A stretch of 32,600 nucleotides of DNA. It comes from Paenibacillus sp. LHD-38. GTDB lineage: Bacteria; Bacillota; Bacilli; Paenibacillales; Paenibacillaceae. This document shows, in pieces, positions 6,401-15,008 of this stretch. The position numbers and the translations under genes were made by a program. The stretch is from the NCBI RefSeq assembly GCF_031157315.1, contig NZ_JAVIFU010000061.1:1-32600 (forward strand), in the 5' to 3' direction. Under the pieces are notes generated by a model, which ran no database searches, was not told the origin of the DNA, and saw nothing but the letters and a program-made list of their open reading frames with translations. Positions within the stretch are counted from its first letter, which is position 1; each line of letters starts with the position of its first letter.

Positions 6401-9400
6401 TTATACTTGAAGCTGTGCTAAAATTTGTGGATCCTTGAGCTTCGTATCCTGCGCCAGCAGCATGATTTTGGACAAAATTTCTGCCGTCTTCGGGTCCTCG
6501 TCCATAAAGGGCAGGAACAATCTGCCGCGATGCTGCGAATGGACGGGAATGATCGCGAGCGCGCCTTTTGCTTGCTTATAAACGGTACCGCTGCCCAGAT
6601 GAACGCTGTATTCGCCAAGCTTGCCCGCAATCAAAGCATGATTGCCCTCAAGGCGGACATTCGTGATCTTCAGCAGGCGCAGAGATTCGGTTACGATAGC
6701 CATTCGTATGCCAATCGTCGTAAGACTTGCTTCCGGGTCGACTCCGCCAACATGAGCCACGCTGACAACCAAATCGACGTCTCTCATCACCTCGGAGAAG
6801 ATTAAGCTTGGCACCTGCGCAATCGCAAGCCCCTTCAAGGTTTTTCGATCAAAGAAACGAACGGTCTCCAGCGTCGGACTTTCAATATCGGAAGGGGAGA
6901 ACCAATCGGCTAAAGCGTAAATGCTGGCTATAACATTCTCCTTATAAAATACCTTCTGCAGGCCTTCCTCATAGCTGACCGTCCATTTTCGCCCTTTGAG
7001 AAGGCTGAGCGTTTTGCGGGGCTGTACCTGATGGCCCGCATAGCGCCTCGATAATGATCCGCTCGCAAGCTCATCTACGGTTGGTAAATAGAGTTCTCTG
7101 AAAACTTGCTTAAACGGCTGCTTCACTTGACGGTCAAATAAATCCTTCTGGTAGCTGCCCCATTCGCCGCTCTCATACAGATGGAGAGGATGCGCAATCA
7201 CCAATTGATCGTTTTCCGTTATTTGATAGTTCTCCGCTTGCGGGCTCTCGAGCATTCCCTTATCGAAATAACCAAAGTTCTGGTTTATTTTAAATACCAA
7301 CGCATACACTAACGGCGAAAGCACCGGATTTTGAACCAGCCTGCTGATCTCCCGTAGCGTAAAGCTGCTTCCGCTCACCATCGAGCGTTCAAGCTCCGCG
7401 CGGGCCCTTTTATACTGGTCAGTCAGCTCCGTCTTCGTTTCTTTAAGGGCAACGATATATTCATGCTTCTTATAGGCGGCAGGCACCGACTTTAAAGTCT
7501 TGCCCTGCTTCATAACGCGAATATCCGTCTTTCCTGACTCATCGATGACGAGCTGTGCCGATAGCTGTTCATCCAGTGCATGCGGCTCAAAATAATGCAG
7601 AAGCTCATCCAGCTTCCTGCCCTCCATATCCCAGGTTAAGCGGATGACATCCGCATAGCCGGCATTTCGCGCGAGATTATCGAGCGCAATGCTGGATGCC
7701 TTCTCCTCGCTTGCCCTCCGTTGGGCGCCGAATGCTTTGCTTTCCTTACAAAACCGCTGGATAAAGGAATAACGCTCAAGCACTTCACGCGTTTCCTCGC
7801 CATCCTCGCTCCACGGCAGCAGGCTGTAGCTGAGCAAAAGATCCTTGTTTCGCTTCTCCGCAACCTGGGCCTGAAGCTCGCCCGCGTTCAGCCTGCCGAG
7901 CACAGCGTCCGCAAACAGCTGCGACCGCCGATGATTCGCTCCAGCGGAAATGTATTTTGCGCATTGGTACAGCAGGCGGAAGCGTTCTTCCCCAAGCTCG
8001 TAATAAGCTTGCCTAAACCAATCGATGTCAAATGCGCCATCGTTGAAATCCTGCGGCGCAATCGGTGAATATTGAGCAACGATCGTCTCCTTCTCCGCCG
8101 AAAACGATTCATTAATATGCGCATGGAAGTACCAGGCCGCGCTCCGCAGGCCGCTCCAGCCGAGACAGCTTGATACGAGCTCAACCCACTGCGGCGCATA
8201 CATTGCGGCTTCCAGCAGCCTTGTCTCTGAAATACCGCTATCCTGCAGCAGCTCCCGCAGCATTGCTTCGTCCTCGCCATTCCTGGGATGGCATACCTTG
8301 AGCAGATGGCTGAACGTTTCCTTCCGGGTAATATCCTTGCCATATCCGTAAATATAGCCGCGAACGAAAGCTTCCTTATCCAGCCCTTTCAAAATCGCAA
8401 TAAAGTCGTTCATGCCCTCCACATGCTGAATGCTCGTCGCCAAATGGGTTACCTCTGTAGCCAAATCCCCTCGATTCAGCTCCAGCTCCAATATGCGCCG
8501 CACAATTAATTCTTTGACCGCGTTCAACTGCGGATATTGTTTATTCAGCTTGCCCTTCGGGTTAGTCAGCTGTCTGATATGGCTGCTGCTATGCGGCCTT
8601 GCAACAAGCTCTTTAAGCAGTTCATTCTTATCGATGATGCCCAAGCTGAATGCGCGGGCAAAATCCATCGTATCCAGAAGCTGAATCTCGAAGCCAAACA
8701 TCTCATACAACGGATAAAAGATGTGGAATAATTGAGCAAAGGATACATCGTAATCACTGCTTGTACGCAGCTCCTTTCTCCAAAATTCCGTAAACAAATC
8801 AAGGAGCCTGCTCTCCTCCTTCACGCGCTCGGCCGGAAAGCAGCGCATGATCAAGCTCAGGAAATGCTCCGCTGCATCAAACCAATCTTTCCCGCGGCTT
8901 TCTCTCACATATGCACTGATGATTTCATAAACCTGCATGCGGTATGGAACGTTCTCGGTTAGTAAGTAAGTCTCGCGCAGCAGCTCCATCGGATACAGCT
9001 GATCAAGCAGCTCCTTGCGCCAGCCCTCGGCCGGCTCATAGGCAGCTGCATGCCAGCGCTCCTGCTCCCCGTAATAGTACCGGTAAAGGGAATCCGCAGA
9101 GCGGAAGAAATGCAGCTGCAGCAGCTCAGCCGGTCCAAAGCCGCTTTTCTCCAAATAGTCAGCCCACACCTGTGCGAGCGGATAGCGTTCCAGCGTAGGC
9201 GTGGCATCACTCGTCTCATATCGCCATTGCAAGCTCGTAAGCTTGGCTCCAACAAGCAGTGTCTCCTTTGCGCCTGAATAATCTGTTGTTTCGTATTCAT
9301 GCTCGCGATGAAGATGAACAAGATCCGCCAAGCCTTTAATAAAGCTGCCGATTTGCTCCGTCGTTAAATTAAAATAGCGTTTGCCCGCTTGCAGCGCGGA

Positions 9401-11347
9401 CATTGGGAGCTGCTCTTTCCCCGATAACTCTTCCTGTGATGCCTCCGGATTAAACAAGCCAATTCCGTTGCTGAGAGTATAGACTGTCTGCTGCTTCAGC
9501 TTCGCGATCAACAGCCGCTCTTTGTCGGATGGAGCTTCGATTAAATCGACCTCATCCTTCATGAATCCCGAGAGCTGGGCGAGAGCAGGCTCATCCTTCA
9601 TTTCGGTTAGCAGTTCAAGCGCCGCTAAGCGCTGAAGCTCGTTTCGGCTTTGCAGCAGCATCGCGAGCACGGCTTCGAGCTGTCGAGCGGATTGCTTCAG
9701 CAGCAGACCGATCGCCCCTTGCCGCAGCGCCCCCGTCTTCAGCTTGAGCAGCGATGCCACGGCTTCGATTTCATCCTCGTTCAGCTCAAGCTCGGCCGCC
9801 TTTTGCATGGCGAGCTCGCGGTTGGTCATGCTTTTATCCGATAAGCATGCAATCAGAAAAGAACGCTGGGCGCTGCTAGAGGGATCATTAATGAAAAATT
9901 TTAGCAGCTCGCCTCTCATATCATGGCTAAGCCTATCCTTCAGCGCGAAAATCTCCGCAAGCCATTCCTGATCCATATCGTAAGCGGTCAAATAGAGAAG
10001 CTTGCGAATAACCGTATCCGCAGAGAAGGTATAGCCGACCCAATGAAACACCTTGGATCTTTCTTCACTTACCTTCAAGGGCATGCCGCCCAGCATCGCC
10101 ATGAATTGCTCGAATTGCCGCCTCCGCACCGTTTTCTCCGCAAGCAGCACCGATTTCCTGAACACCAGCCGCGTGTAGGTTCCTTTAGGATCGCTCTCCC
10201 AAGTATAGGAGTAGTCGAAGGTATAGTTCATTACGACCCAATATTGCACTTCTTTATGAGGCTCGCCCAGCCAATCCTGGGCAATCAAAAAACGAATATC
10301 CTCGTTCTGCGACTGTGCCAGCATATACTGCGCAACGATTTTGCGATAGTTTTCATCACTCGCCATAATGAGGCTGATTTGCTCATAAAGCTGCTTTTCC
10401 TCATGTACGGCAATCGCCCACAGACTCATATAAAGCTCATTGACGTCACCGCTCGCAAGCCCTTCCCGTAAAACAGCGGGATCCGCGAGACACTGTGCGG
10501 CATAGGCAATATTTTGCCTTGCTACCCTAGCATTCGAAGCTTCCAGTCCGAGGCCCGTCCAGACATCCAAAGCCCGAATTACGGAGCTGTAGCGAATGAG
10601 ATCATGCTCGGTAACAACCTCCATCATGTAGATCATGGCTTCGATCGTACCCTCATCCATCGCTTCGACGATGCTTTGCCGCAAGCCTTCTTGCAGCCTA
10701 GCTGCAACTAAGAGCTCTCCCATCATGCGGTAGGCTTCGCGGCTGTGGCTGAGGAAGATGCCCGAGATCATGCTCCGGGACAATAACGCTGTGTTGTTAT
10801 CGCCGTATATTATTTCTTTTAATGCGTGGATAATGGCTTCATTACCATTGTCGATTCCGTATGCAATGATATCCGCAATGGCCATTGCCGGAAATTGATG
10901 CTCATTTTCTGATATGTAATTTGGCTTCGCCAAATAATCCGCCACCGAAAAATCCCGTGCATGCAAATAAAATAAAGAAATCATTTTGGTTAGCAGCCGG
11001 TCCAGATGCAAACGCTGCTCCTTCGTTCGGAACGGCCTGCGCGCATAACCGGTGCTGTATGGATATTCTGCGGCATGCTCCGCTATATATCGAAAAACAT
11101 GCGCATATCCGTCATCCAGCAGCTCATCGATTACAGCAACAAGCGGCTCAAACAACGGCTGCTCCTCGCTAGAAGCCAAAATAAGCAGCTGCTCCTTGAT
11201 CTCTGCATTGATTTCATAGTCGTTGTATCCTCGCTCGCTTAGTTGGATAAGCAAAAACGCCAACCGCTGATGCGGATCGGAAAGCGAAATGACAGCCGCC
11301 TTATCCTTCATTTGTTGAAAATACAGCTTTTGTTCCGCTCTATCCAT
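6401..11347 (-). CDS. Giant DUF4132-domain protein (1648 aa)
   Basis: A very large cytoplasmic protein with no signal peptide or TM segments. Residues 1 to about 1200 are helical, with HEAT/Armadillo-like character (repeated Leu/Ala helices such as LQRLAALELLTEMKDEPALA). The conserved C-terminal block has three parts: helical TDQYKRARAELERSM with LVYALVFKIN near 1330; KQPFKQVFRELYLPT with SLSRRYAGHQVQPRK near 1410-1435, a DUF4132 hallmark; and a terminal part with VVSVAHVGGVDPEAS, MAIVTESLRLLKITNV and DPKTAEILSKIMLLAQD. ATG 11347 lies 8 nt behind AAGGAGG, whereas the in-frame GTG at 11353 is too close. Relatives include E. coli YehI and MolR; elsewhere such proteins sit beside MoxR ATPases and VWA proteins (recalled). 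None of these partners is in this window. It follows the 140-aa gene by 18 nt. Its molecular role is unknown. Confidence 0.85.
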   Translation of the reverse strand: MDRAEQKLYFQQMKDKAAVISLSDPHQRLAFLLIQLSERGYNDYEINAEIKEQLLILASSEEQPLFEPLVAVIDELLDDGYAHVFRYIAEHAAEYPYSTGYARRPFRTKEQRLHLDRLLTKMISLFYLHARDFSVADYLAKPNYISENEHQFPAMAIADIIAYGIDNGNEAIIHALKEIIYGDNNTALLSRSMISGIFLSHSREAYRMMGELLVAARLQEGLRQSIVEAMDEGTIEAMIYMMEVVTEHDLIRYSSVIRALDVWTGLGLEASNARVARQNIAYAAQCLADPAVLREGLASGDVNELYMSLWAIAVHEEKQLYEQISLIMASDENYRKIVAQYMLAQSQNEDIRFLIAQDWLGEPHKEVQYWVVMNYTFDYSYTWESDPKGTYTRLVFRKSVLLAEKTVRRRQFEQFMAMLGGMPLKVSEERSKVFHWVGYTFSADTVIRKLLYLTAYDMDQEWLAEIFALKDRLSHDMRGELLKFFINDPSSSAQRSFLIACLSDKSMTNRELAMQKAAELELNEDEIEAVASLLKLKTGALRQGAIGLLLKQSARQLEAVLAMLLQSRNELQRLAALELLTEMKDEPALAQLSGFMKDEVDLIEAPSDKERLLIAKLKQQTVYTLSNGIGLFNPEASQEELSGKEQLPMSALQAGKRYFNLTTEQIGSFIKGLADLVHLHREHEYETTDYSGAKETLLVGAKLTSLQWRYETSDATPTLERYPLAQVWADYLEKSGFGPAELLQLHFFRSADSLYRYYYGEQERWHAAAYEPAEGWRKELLDQLYPMELLRETYLLTENVPYRMQVYEIISAYVRESRGKDWFDAAEHFLSLIMRCFPAERVKEESRLLDLFTEFWRKELRTSSDYDVSFAQLFHIFYPLYEMFGFEIQLLDTMDFARAFSLGIIDKNELLKELVARPHSSSHIRQLTNPKGKLNKQYPQLNAVKELIVRRILELELNRGDLATEVTHLATSIQHVEGMNDFIAILKGLDKEAFVRGYIYGYGKDITRKETFSHLLKVCHPRNGEDEAMLRELLQDSGISETRLLEAAMYAPQWVELVSSCLGWSGLRSAAWYFHAHINESFSAEKETIVAQYSPIAPQDFNDGAFDIDWFRQAYYELGEERFRLLYQCAKYISAGANHRRSQLFADAVLGRLNAGELQAQVAEKRNKDLLLSYSLLPWSEDGEETREVLERYSFIQRFCKESKAFGAQRRASEEKASSIALDNLARNAGYADVIRLTWDMEGRKLDELLHYFEPHALDEQLSAQLVIDESGKTDIRVMKQGKTLKSVPAAYKKHEYIVALKETKTELTDQYKRARAELERSMVSGSSFTLREISRLVQNPVLSPLVYALVFKINQNFGYFDKGMLESPQAENYQITENDQLVIAHPLHLYESGEWGSYQKDLFDRQVKQPFKQVFRELYLPTVDELASGSLSRRYAGHQVQPRKTLSLLKGRKWTVSYEEGLQKVFYKENVIASIYALADWFSPSDIESPTLETVRFFDRKTLKGLAIAQVPSLIFSEVMRDVDLVVSVAHVGGVDPEASLTTIGIRMAIVTESLRLLKITNVRLEGNHALIAGKLGEYSVHLGSGTVYKQAKGALAIIPVHSQHRGRLFLPFMDEDPKTAEILSKIMLLAQDTKLKDPQILAQLQV

Positions 11348-11371
11348 CTTCACTGCCTCCTTAACATGGTA

Positions 11372-11794
11372 CTACCACATGGATCCCGCCAGCATCGTAA
11401 ACCGAATGAATGCCAGCTCGTCCCCGCCCTGCAGCATAAGCGGCATTTCCAAATGCTCAGCCTCGCTGCCATTTATAAATACCCGGTACAATCCGTCCTT
11501 GAAGGCAAGCAGCGCAGACGAAACCGCCTCTTCCTCGTCCGCCTTCCGGTCGTTATCAAGCGATCCGTTGCCCACCTTTCCGTTTACGCCCTGCAGCTCA
11601 ATGTCAGCCTTCGTTAGAAAAGAAACAAACGGCACATCGCTCTTTCGTTCATTAAACTGCCGGACATTTTCGGATACGATATCTATAATCAACGACCTCA
11701 GCGTCGGTGGCGGCTCCGTTAGCTGCCACGCCAAACGGTCGAGATGGTTTTTTCTCTTACCTAAGCTTTTAACCGTTATGAACACTTTTAACAC
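11372..11794 (-). CDS. Small conserved unknown protein upstream of the DUF4132 gene
   Basis: 140 residues starting with GTG at 11794 behind GGAGGTG. The N-terminus (KVFITVKSLGKRKNHLDR) looks like a beta-strand followed by basic residues. It then has an amphipathic helix (LRSLIIDIVSENVRQFN) and a charged loop rich in Asp, Glu and Lys (about 75-90). The C-terminus, LYRVFINGSEAEHLEMPLML with DELAFIRFTMLAGSMW, is probably the conserved core. There are no cysteines, TM segments or signal peptide. The gap to the 1648-aa gene is only 18 nt and includes that gene's ribosome site, so the two proteins are very likely cotranslated and may act together. I cannot assign a function. Confidence 0.75.
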   Translation of the reverse strand: MLKVFITVKSLGKRKNHLDRLAWQLTEPPPTLRSLIIDIVSENVRQFNERKSDVPFVSFLTKADIELQGVNGKVGNGSLDNDRKADEEEAVSSALLAFKDGLYRVFINGSEAEHLEMPLMLQGGDELAFIRFTMLAGSMW

Positions 11795-11890
11795 AGCCGC
11801 ACCTCCAGCTTAAGAAATATTTTATATGCACATCGTACCATATTAAGGAATTTCGTTTCCAAGCAGACGATCCATGCCCATGCCGATAGA

Positions 11891-11942
11891 AAAAAAGCTG
11901 CCGGGAGGCGTTATTTCAACACCTATCCCAGCAGCTTTTTTC
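11891..11942. terminator. Terminator of the STM401x operon
   Basis: AAAAAAGCTGC (11891-11901) pairs with GCAGCTTTTTT (11931-11941). After one mismatch GGGA/TCCC extends the stem, and a further imperfect GGCGTT/AACACC arm closes it. The minus strand gives a T-run after the hairpin. It lies about 45 bp beyond the stop of the STM4011 gene, so the operon at 11984-17059 ends before the DUF4132 pair begins. Confidence 0.9.
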
Positions 11943-11983
11943 TCATTTGGCATATATTCCGTAACACGATAAGTATATCCGTT

Positions 11984-12847
11984 CTATCGCGCAAAACCTG
12001 CCGGTATCCGCTCAAGCAGGCGATCCCCGTAAACATGGTCCATTGCAAGCTCCGGCATATGAATATAACCAATATAGCAGCCGCATTTTTTCATCCCGCA
12101 TGGACGCTCTTCGGATAGCCCCTCCAGACCGTCTCGATAGAGATGTCCGATCACCTTGCGGTCGCTGTAGCACCGCTTGACGATGCCGGCCCCCTGCACG
12201 TAAAAAACATTGGAGCCTGCTCCGCAGCGCCTGCCGAGGCTGTCGTAATCGGGAATATTCAGCTGAAAATAAGGATCAATCCGGGTTAAATAGCTGATCT
12301 CATCTTCAGTGTAATAGCCTTTGCGATCTTTAAAGGCATTCACCCAAAGGTACACATCCTCCGGAAGCAGACTCCTTAGCCGCGCAATCGCGTCAAAAGC
12401 GCTGCGGATGCCGACCGAGCCTACGCTAAACGCGATCCCCTGCTCATAGAGCTTCATGCACTGGCTCAGAAACTGAGCCTCACTCGTTTGGCCTGGGTGG
12501 TAGGTCACCCAAAAAGCCGCCTTGTCCTTTGCCAGCTGCCGCGTCCAATCCAGCTTCGCGGATAGATTCGTTTGCACAGCTACCTTCTGCACATGCGCAA
12601 GCCCGGACAGCTCAATCATGGCCTCGCGGTACCACTTGTGCACAAGCACCTCTCCGTACGGATTAAAAAAAATCGACAGCCGGTGTCCGGCAGCTCCCTG
12701 CTCGCGAACCCAGCCCATGAAGGCAAGCAGCTGCTGCTTATCCTTCTCCAGCGTCTCCTTGCTATCCTTCGTTTTGCTGAAGGGACAATAAGGACAGTCA
12801 TAATTGCAGGATGACATCGCTCCGCGGTAATAAAGCACCGCGTTCAT
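11984..12847 (-). CDS. STM4011-family radical SAM protein
   Basis: 287 residues. The radical SAM cluster motif is C14-x3-C18-x2-C21 in SSCNYDCPYCPF, so it should bind a 4Fe-4S cluster and cleave S-adenosylmethionine. The barrel continues through FFNPYGEVLVH, KVAVQTNLS, AFWVTYHPGQ and LWVNAF. A second set of cysteines near the C-terminus (C208, C226, C250, C255, C257) resembles an auxiliary cluster of the SPASM/Twitch kind, common in peptide- and RiPP-modifying enzymes. It is the last gene of the operon. Its ATG overlaps the STM4012 stop codon as ATGA (12844-12847), which indicates translational coupling. The reaction and substrate are unknown. Confidence 0.9.
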   Translation of the reverse strand: MNAVLYYRGAMSSCNYDCPYCPFSKTKDSKETLEKDKQQLLAFMGWVREQGAAGHRLSIFFNPYGEVLVHKWYREAMIELSGLAHVQKVAVQTNLSAKLDWTRQLAKDKAAFWVTYHPGQTSEAQFLSQCMKLYEQGIAFSVGSVGIRSAFDAIARLRSLLPEDVYLWVNAFKDRKGYYTEDEISYLTRIDPYFQLNIPDYDSLGRRCGAGSNVFYVQGAGIVKRCYSDRKVIGHLYRDGLEGLSEERPCGMKKCGCYIGYIHMPELAMDHVYGDRLLERIPAGFAR

Positions 12848-14202
12848 CGAATGACATATCCATTCATCAGCGCCCTTACGTCACCCGAAATAAACTCGTC
12901 ACCGATTGCATCGGAATAAGCCATTCCCCTCGTTGTCAGCCGAAGGACGCCGGATGCAAGCTCGGCTAATTCAATGCTCAGCAGCTCCCGCAATTCGGAA
13001 TGCTCGCCCAGCGCATCGCTTCCGAATCTCTCTTCGTACGCCGAAAGCGCCAAGCCTTCGCGGTGCAGCAGCGCCTTCAGGATGAATCGGCGTTTTTGCT
13101 CGGCTGCGCTTAGTCTAAAGCCGTAGTCCGCCGCAGCATGGCTCTCAGCAGATACGTAGTCCTCGATAATGCTCCTTGTTGCCGCTGCGCTCACGCCGTA
13201 TCGCGAAGCGTAATGAACATCCCGAGTATACGAACGCGCGCCGCAGCCAAGTCCGGCCATCCCTTCCTCCTGACAGCTGAAAGGAAGCACGTTTTTGTGA
13301 GCAAACGACGTATCCTTTGCAAAACGCCGCATCGAAAACTGCTTATAGCCAGCCGCCTCAAGCCGCTGGCGGGCGATGTGATACAATTCAAGCCGAATAT
13401 CCGTCCCTGCGCTCCGTATTTGCTCCGGCTTTAAAATCGTATTCTCCCGCGTGTAGAGCGGATAAATGAAAATTTCGCCCGGCCCGTAGCTGATCGCCTT
13501 CTCCAGCGAAAATAGCCATGAGTCGGCGGTTTGCCCAGGCAAGCCGTAAATCAGATCAATATTAATAAGCGGAAAGTGATAGTCAAGCAGCTTCTCAAGC
13601 GCATCCTCTGCTAGACGCGGCTTCTGCGGGCGGTATATGGCAGCCGCCTCCTCCTCGACGAAGCTTTGAATGCCCATGCTGACACGGTCGACCAGCCGAT
13701 CCTTAAGCACCTGCATCCGATCCTCCGTTACGGTCTCCGGCGATGTTTCTACCGAGATCGAAGCCTGCAGCGGATCAAGCCCCATCGTATGCTCGGCTAT
13801 ATCAAAAAGCCGTTTCAGCTGGGTTGCTTCCAGGAGCGTCGGTGTACCGCCGCCAATCGCAAACCGCGAGAACGTCCGTCCTTGGAACCATGGCGCCCAT
13901 TCCTCTGCCTGCCGCTGGAGCGCATCGACGTATTGCGTATGCACATCGGTACGGCGGTCCGGAAGCGTGAACAGGTTGCAAAAGCCGCAGCGGGCTCCGC
14001 AAAACGGAATATGCATGTACAAAAAATAGTAGTCGGTCCGATCCTGCTCCCACAGCTCCTTTAAAGATTGCGCAGGCTGTAATTCCCGATAAGCCGTCTT
14101 ATGCGGGTAGGAATACAAATACGAACGGTATGGAGCTTGTGTCCAGCGCTGCTCCAGCTTACGCAGCTCGGGAGAAGATCGTAACGATGATGATTGCAGC
14201 AA
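12844..14202 (-). CDS. STM4012-family radical SAM protein (HemN-like)
   Basis: About 452 residues from TTG at 14202, nine bases after AAGGAGG (14211-14218 region), which overlaps the STM4013 stop codon. An in-frame ATG at 14253 would overlap STM4013 and has no comparable ribosome site. The cluster motif is HIPFCGARCGFCNLF (C68, C72, C75), followed by the HemN-type blocks AIGGGTPTLLE, SVETSPETV, VSMGIQSF and DLIYGLPGQT. The C-terminal third has the winged-helix-like region of coproporphyrinogen-dehydrogenase relatives (RRFILKALLHREGL). HemN-like proteins include haem, methyltransferase and cyclopropanase enzymes, so homology gives only the chemistry class. It overlaps STM4011 by four bases. 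Confidence 0.9.
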   Translation of the reverse strand: MLQSSSLRSSPELRKLEQRWTQAPYRSYLYSYPHKTAYRELQPAQSLKELWEQDRTDYYFLYMHIPFCGARCGFCNLFTLPDRRTDVHTQYVDALQRQAEEWAPWFQGRTFSRFAIGGGTPTLLEATQLKRLFDIAEHTMGLDPLQASISVETSPETVTEDRMQVLKDRLVDRVSMGIQSFVEEEAAAIYRPQKPRLAEDALEKLLDYHFPLINIDLIYGLPGQTADSWLFSLEKAISYGPGEIFIYPLYTRENTILKPEQIRSAGTDIRLELYHIARQRLEAAGYKQFSMRRFAKDTSFAHKNVLPFSCQEEGMAGLGCGARSYTRDVHYASRYGVSAAATRSIIEDYVSAESHAAADYGFRLSAAEQKRRFILKALLHREGLALSAYEERFGSDALGEHSELRELLSIELAELASGVLRLTTRGMAYSDAIGDEFISGDVRALMNGYVIR

Positions 14203-14216
14203 GCCGCTTCCCCTCC

Positions 14217-15002
14217 TTATTCCAAAATAAACTCGCGATACGGCACGTTCCATACCACCTCATGGGCAAGCCGGTGTCCTTCATAGCCATCCTCGCCATA
14301 AGCCGTCCCATGATCAGAGAACGCAAGGCATAATGTTTTGCCCCTGCGCCGCATCGCTTCAAACAAAACGCCCAGCTGGCTGTCAACATAACGCAAAGCC
14401 GCCCGCTGCGTCTCCACGGAATCCTGCTTTGCCCCCGGGACAAAGTAATGGTTGGGTCCGTGCATGGCCGAAATATTCATAAACAAAAATAGTCTTTCGG
14501 CCGGATCGGCCTTCTCCAGCAGCTTCAGCGCGTGATTCACCTGATGCTCGGCCGACCGGGGATTGGTTACGCCGAAGGTCATCCGCCAGTAGCTCTCTTG
14601 AAAATAACTCGGCAAAACCTTAGCCAGCTTATTCTTTTTCGTAAAAAAAATGACGCCTCCGATGCAGATCGTACGGTAACCCGCCTCCTGCAAGCCGGAT
14701 ACGAGATCCGGGGCATCAAATAACCATGTATGAGGGTGCGTTTTGAGCCCCGTATCTTTCGTATGGAAAAGCCTTACATGGGAAGCTTTGTCCGTATTAG
14801 CCGGTGTCGGCAGAAAACCGCCAAAAAAAGCATGATGGGCCGCATAGGTAAAGCTGCCCGGCGTATGTCGCTTCTCCCAGCCTCCTTCCGCACAGAGATT
14901 CGGACAATTGGCCTCCTCAAGCTTAGCCGCGTCATAGCGCAGCGTGTCGAGCGTAATCATCAAAATATCGTGGGTACCCACGATTTGGTTCATATCCAGC
15001 AT
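14217..15002 (-). CDS. STM4013-family hydrolase (alkaline phosphatase/sulfatase fold)
   Basis: 261 residues. The N-terminal ITLDTLRYD (D19, T20, D24) and the C-terminal FSDHGTAYGEDGYEGH (D230, H231, H243) are metal-ligand regions of the alkaline-phosphatase superfamily. The nucleophile segment is HTPGSFTYAAHHAFFGGFLP, where Thr or Ser (T47, S50 or T52) would act. It lacks the C/S-x-P-x-R formylglycine motif of true sulfatases, so a phosphodiesterase or phosphotransferase role is more likely than sulfate ester hydrolysis. No signal peptide is visible, so it is probably cytoplasmic. It starts 6 nt after the STM4014 stop, behind AAAGGA, and its own stop overlaps the STM4012 ribosome site. Confidence 0.87.
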   Translation of the reverse strand: MLDMNQIVGTHDILMITLDTLRYDAAKLEEANCPNLCAEGGWEKRHTPGSFTYAAHHAFFGGFLPTPANTDKASHVRLFHTKDTGLKTHPHTWLFDAPDLVSGLQEAGYRTICIGGVIFFTKKNKLAKVLPSYFQESYWRMTFGVTNPRSAEHQVNHALKLLEKADPAERLFLFMNISAMHGPNHYFVPGAKQDSVETQRAALRYVDSQLGVLFEAMRRRGKTLCLAFSDHGTAYGEDGYEGHRLAHEVVWNVPYREFILE

Positions 15003-15008
15003 ACCTGC

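Noticed and set aside
6425..11242. Many plus-strand open frames of 60-180 codons opposite the DUF4132 gene
   Set aside because: They lack ribosome sites and family resemblance, and lie antisense to a continuous 1648-codon gene; they are shadows of its codon bias.
11795..11890. RiPP precursor peptide gene next to the radical SAM operon
   Set aside because: No small frame with a ribosome site and a plausible core peptide was found here or at 17060-17155.
13666..14064. Plus-strand frames opposite the STM4012 gene
   Set aside because: Overlap each other in two frames and mirror conserved radical SAM codons on the minus strand.
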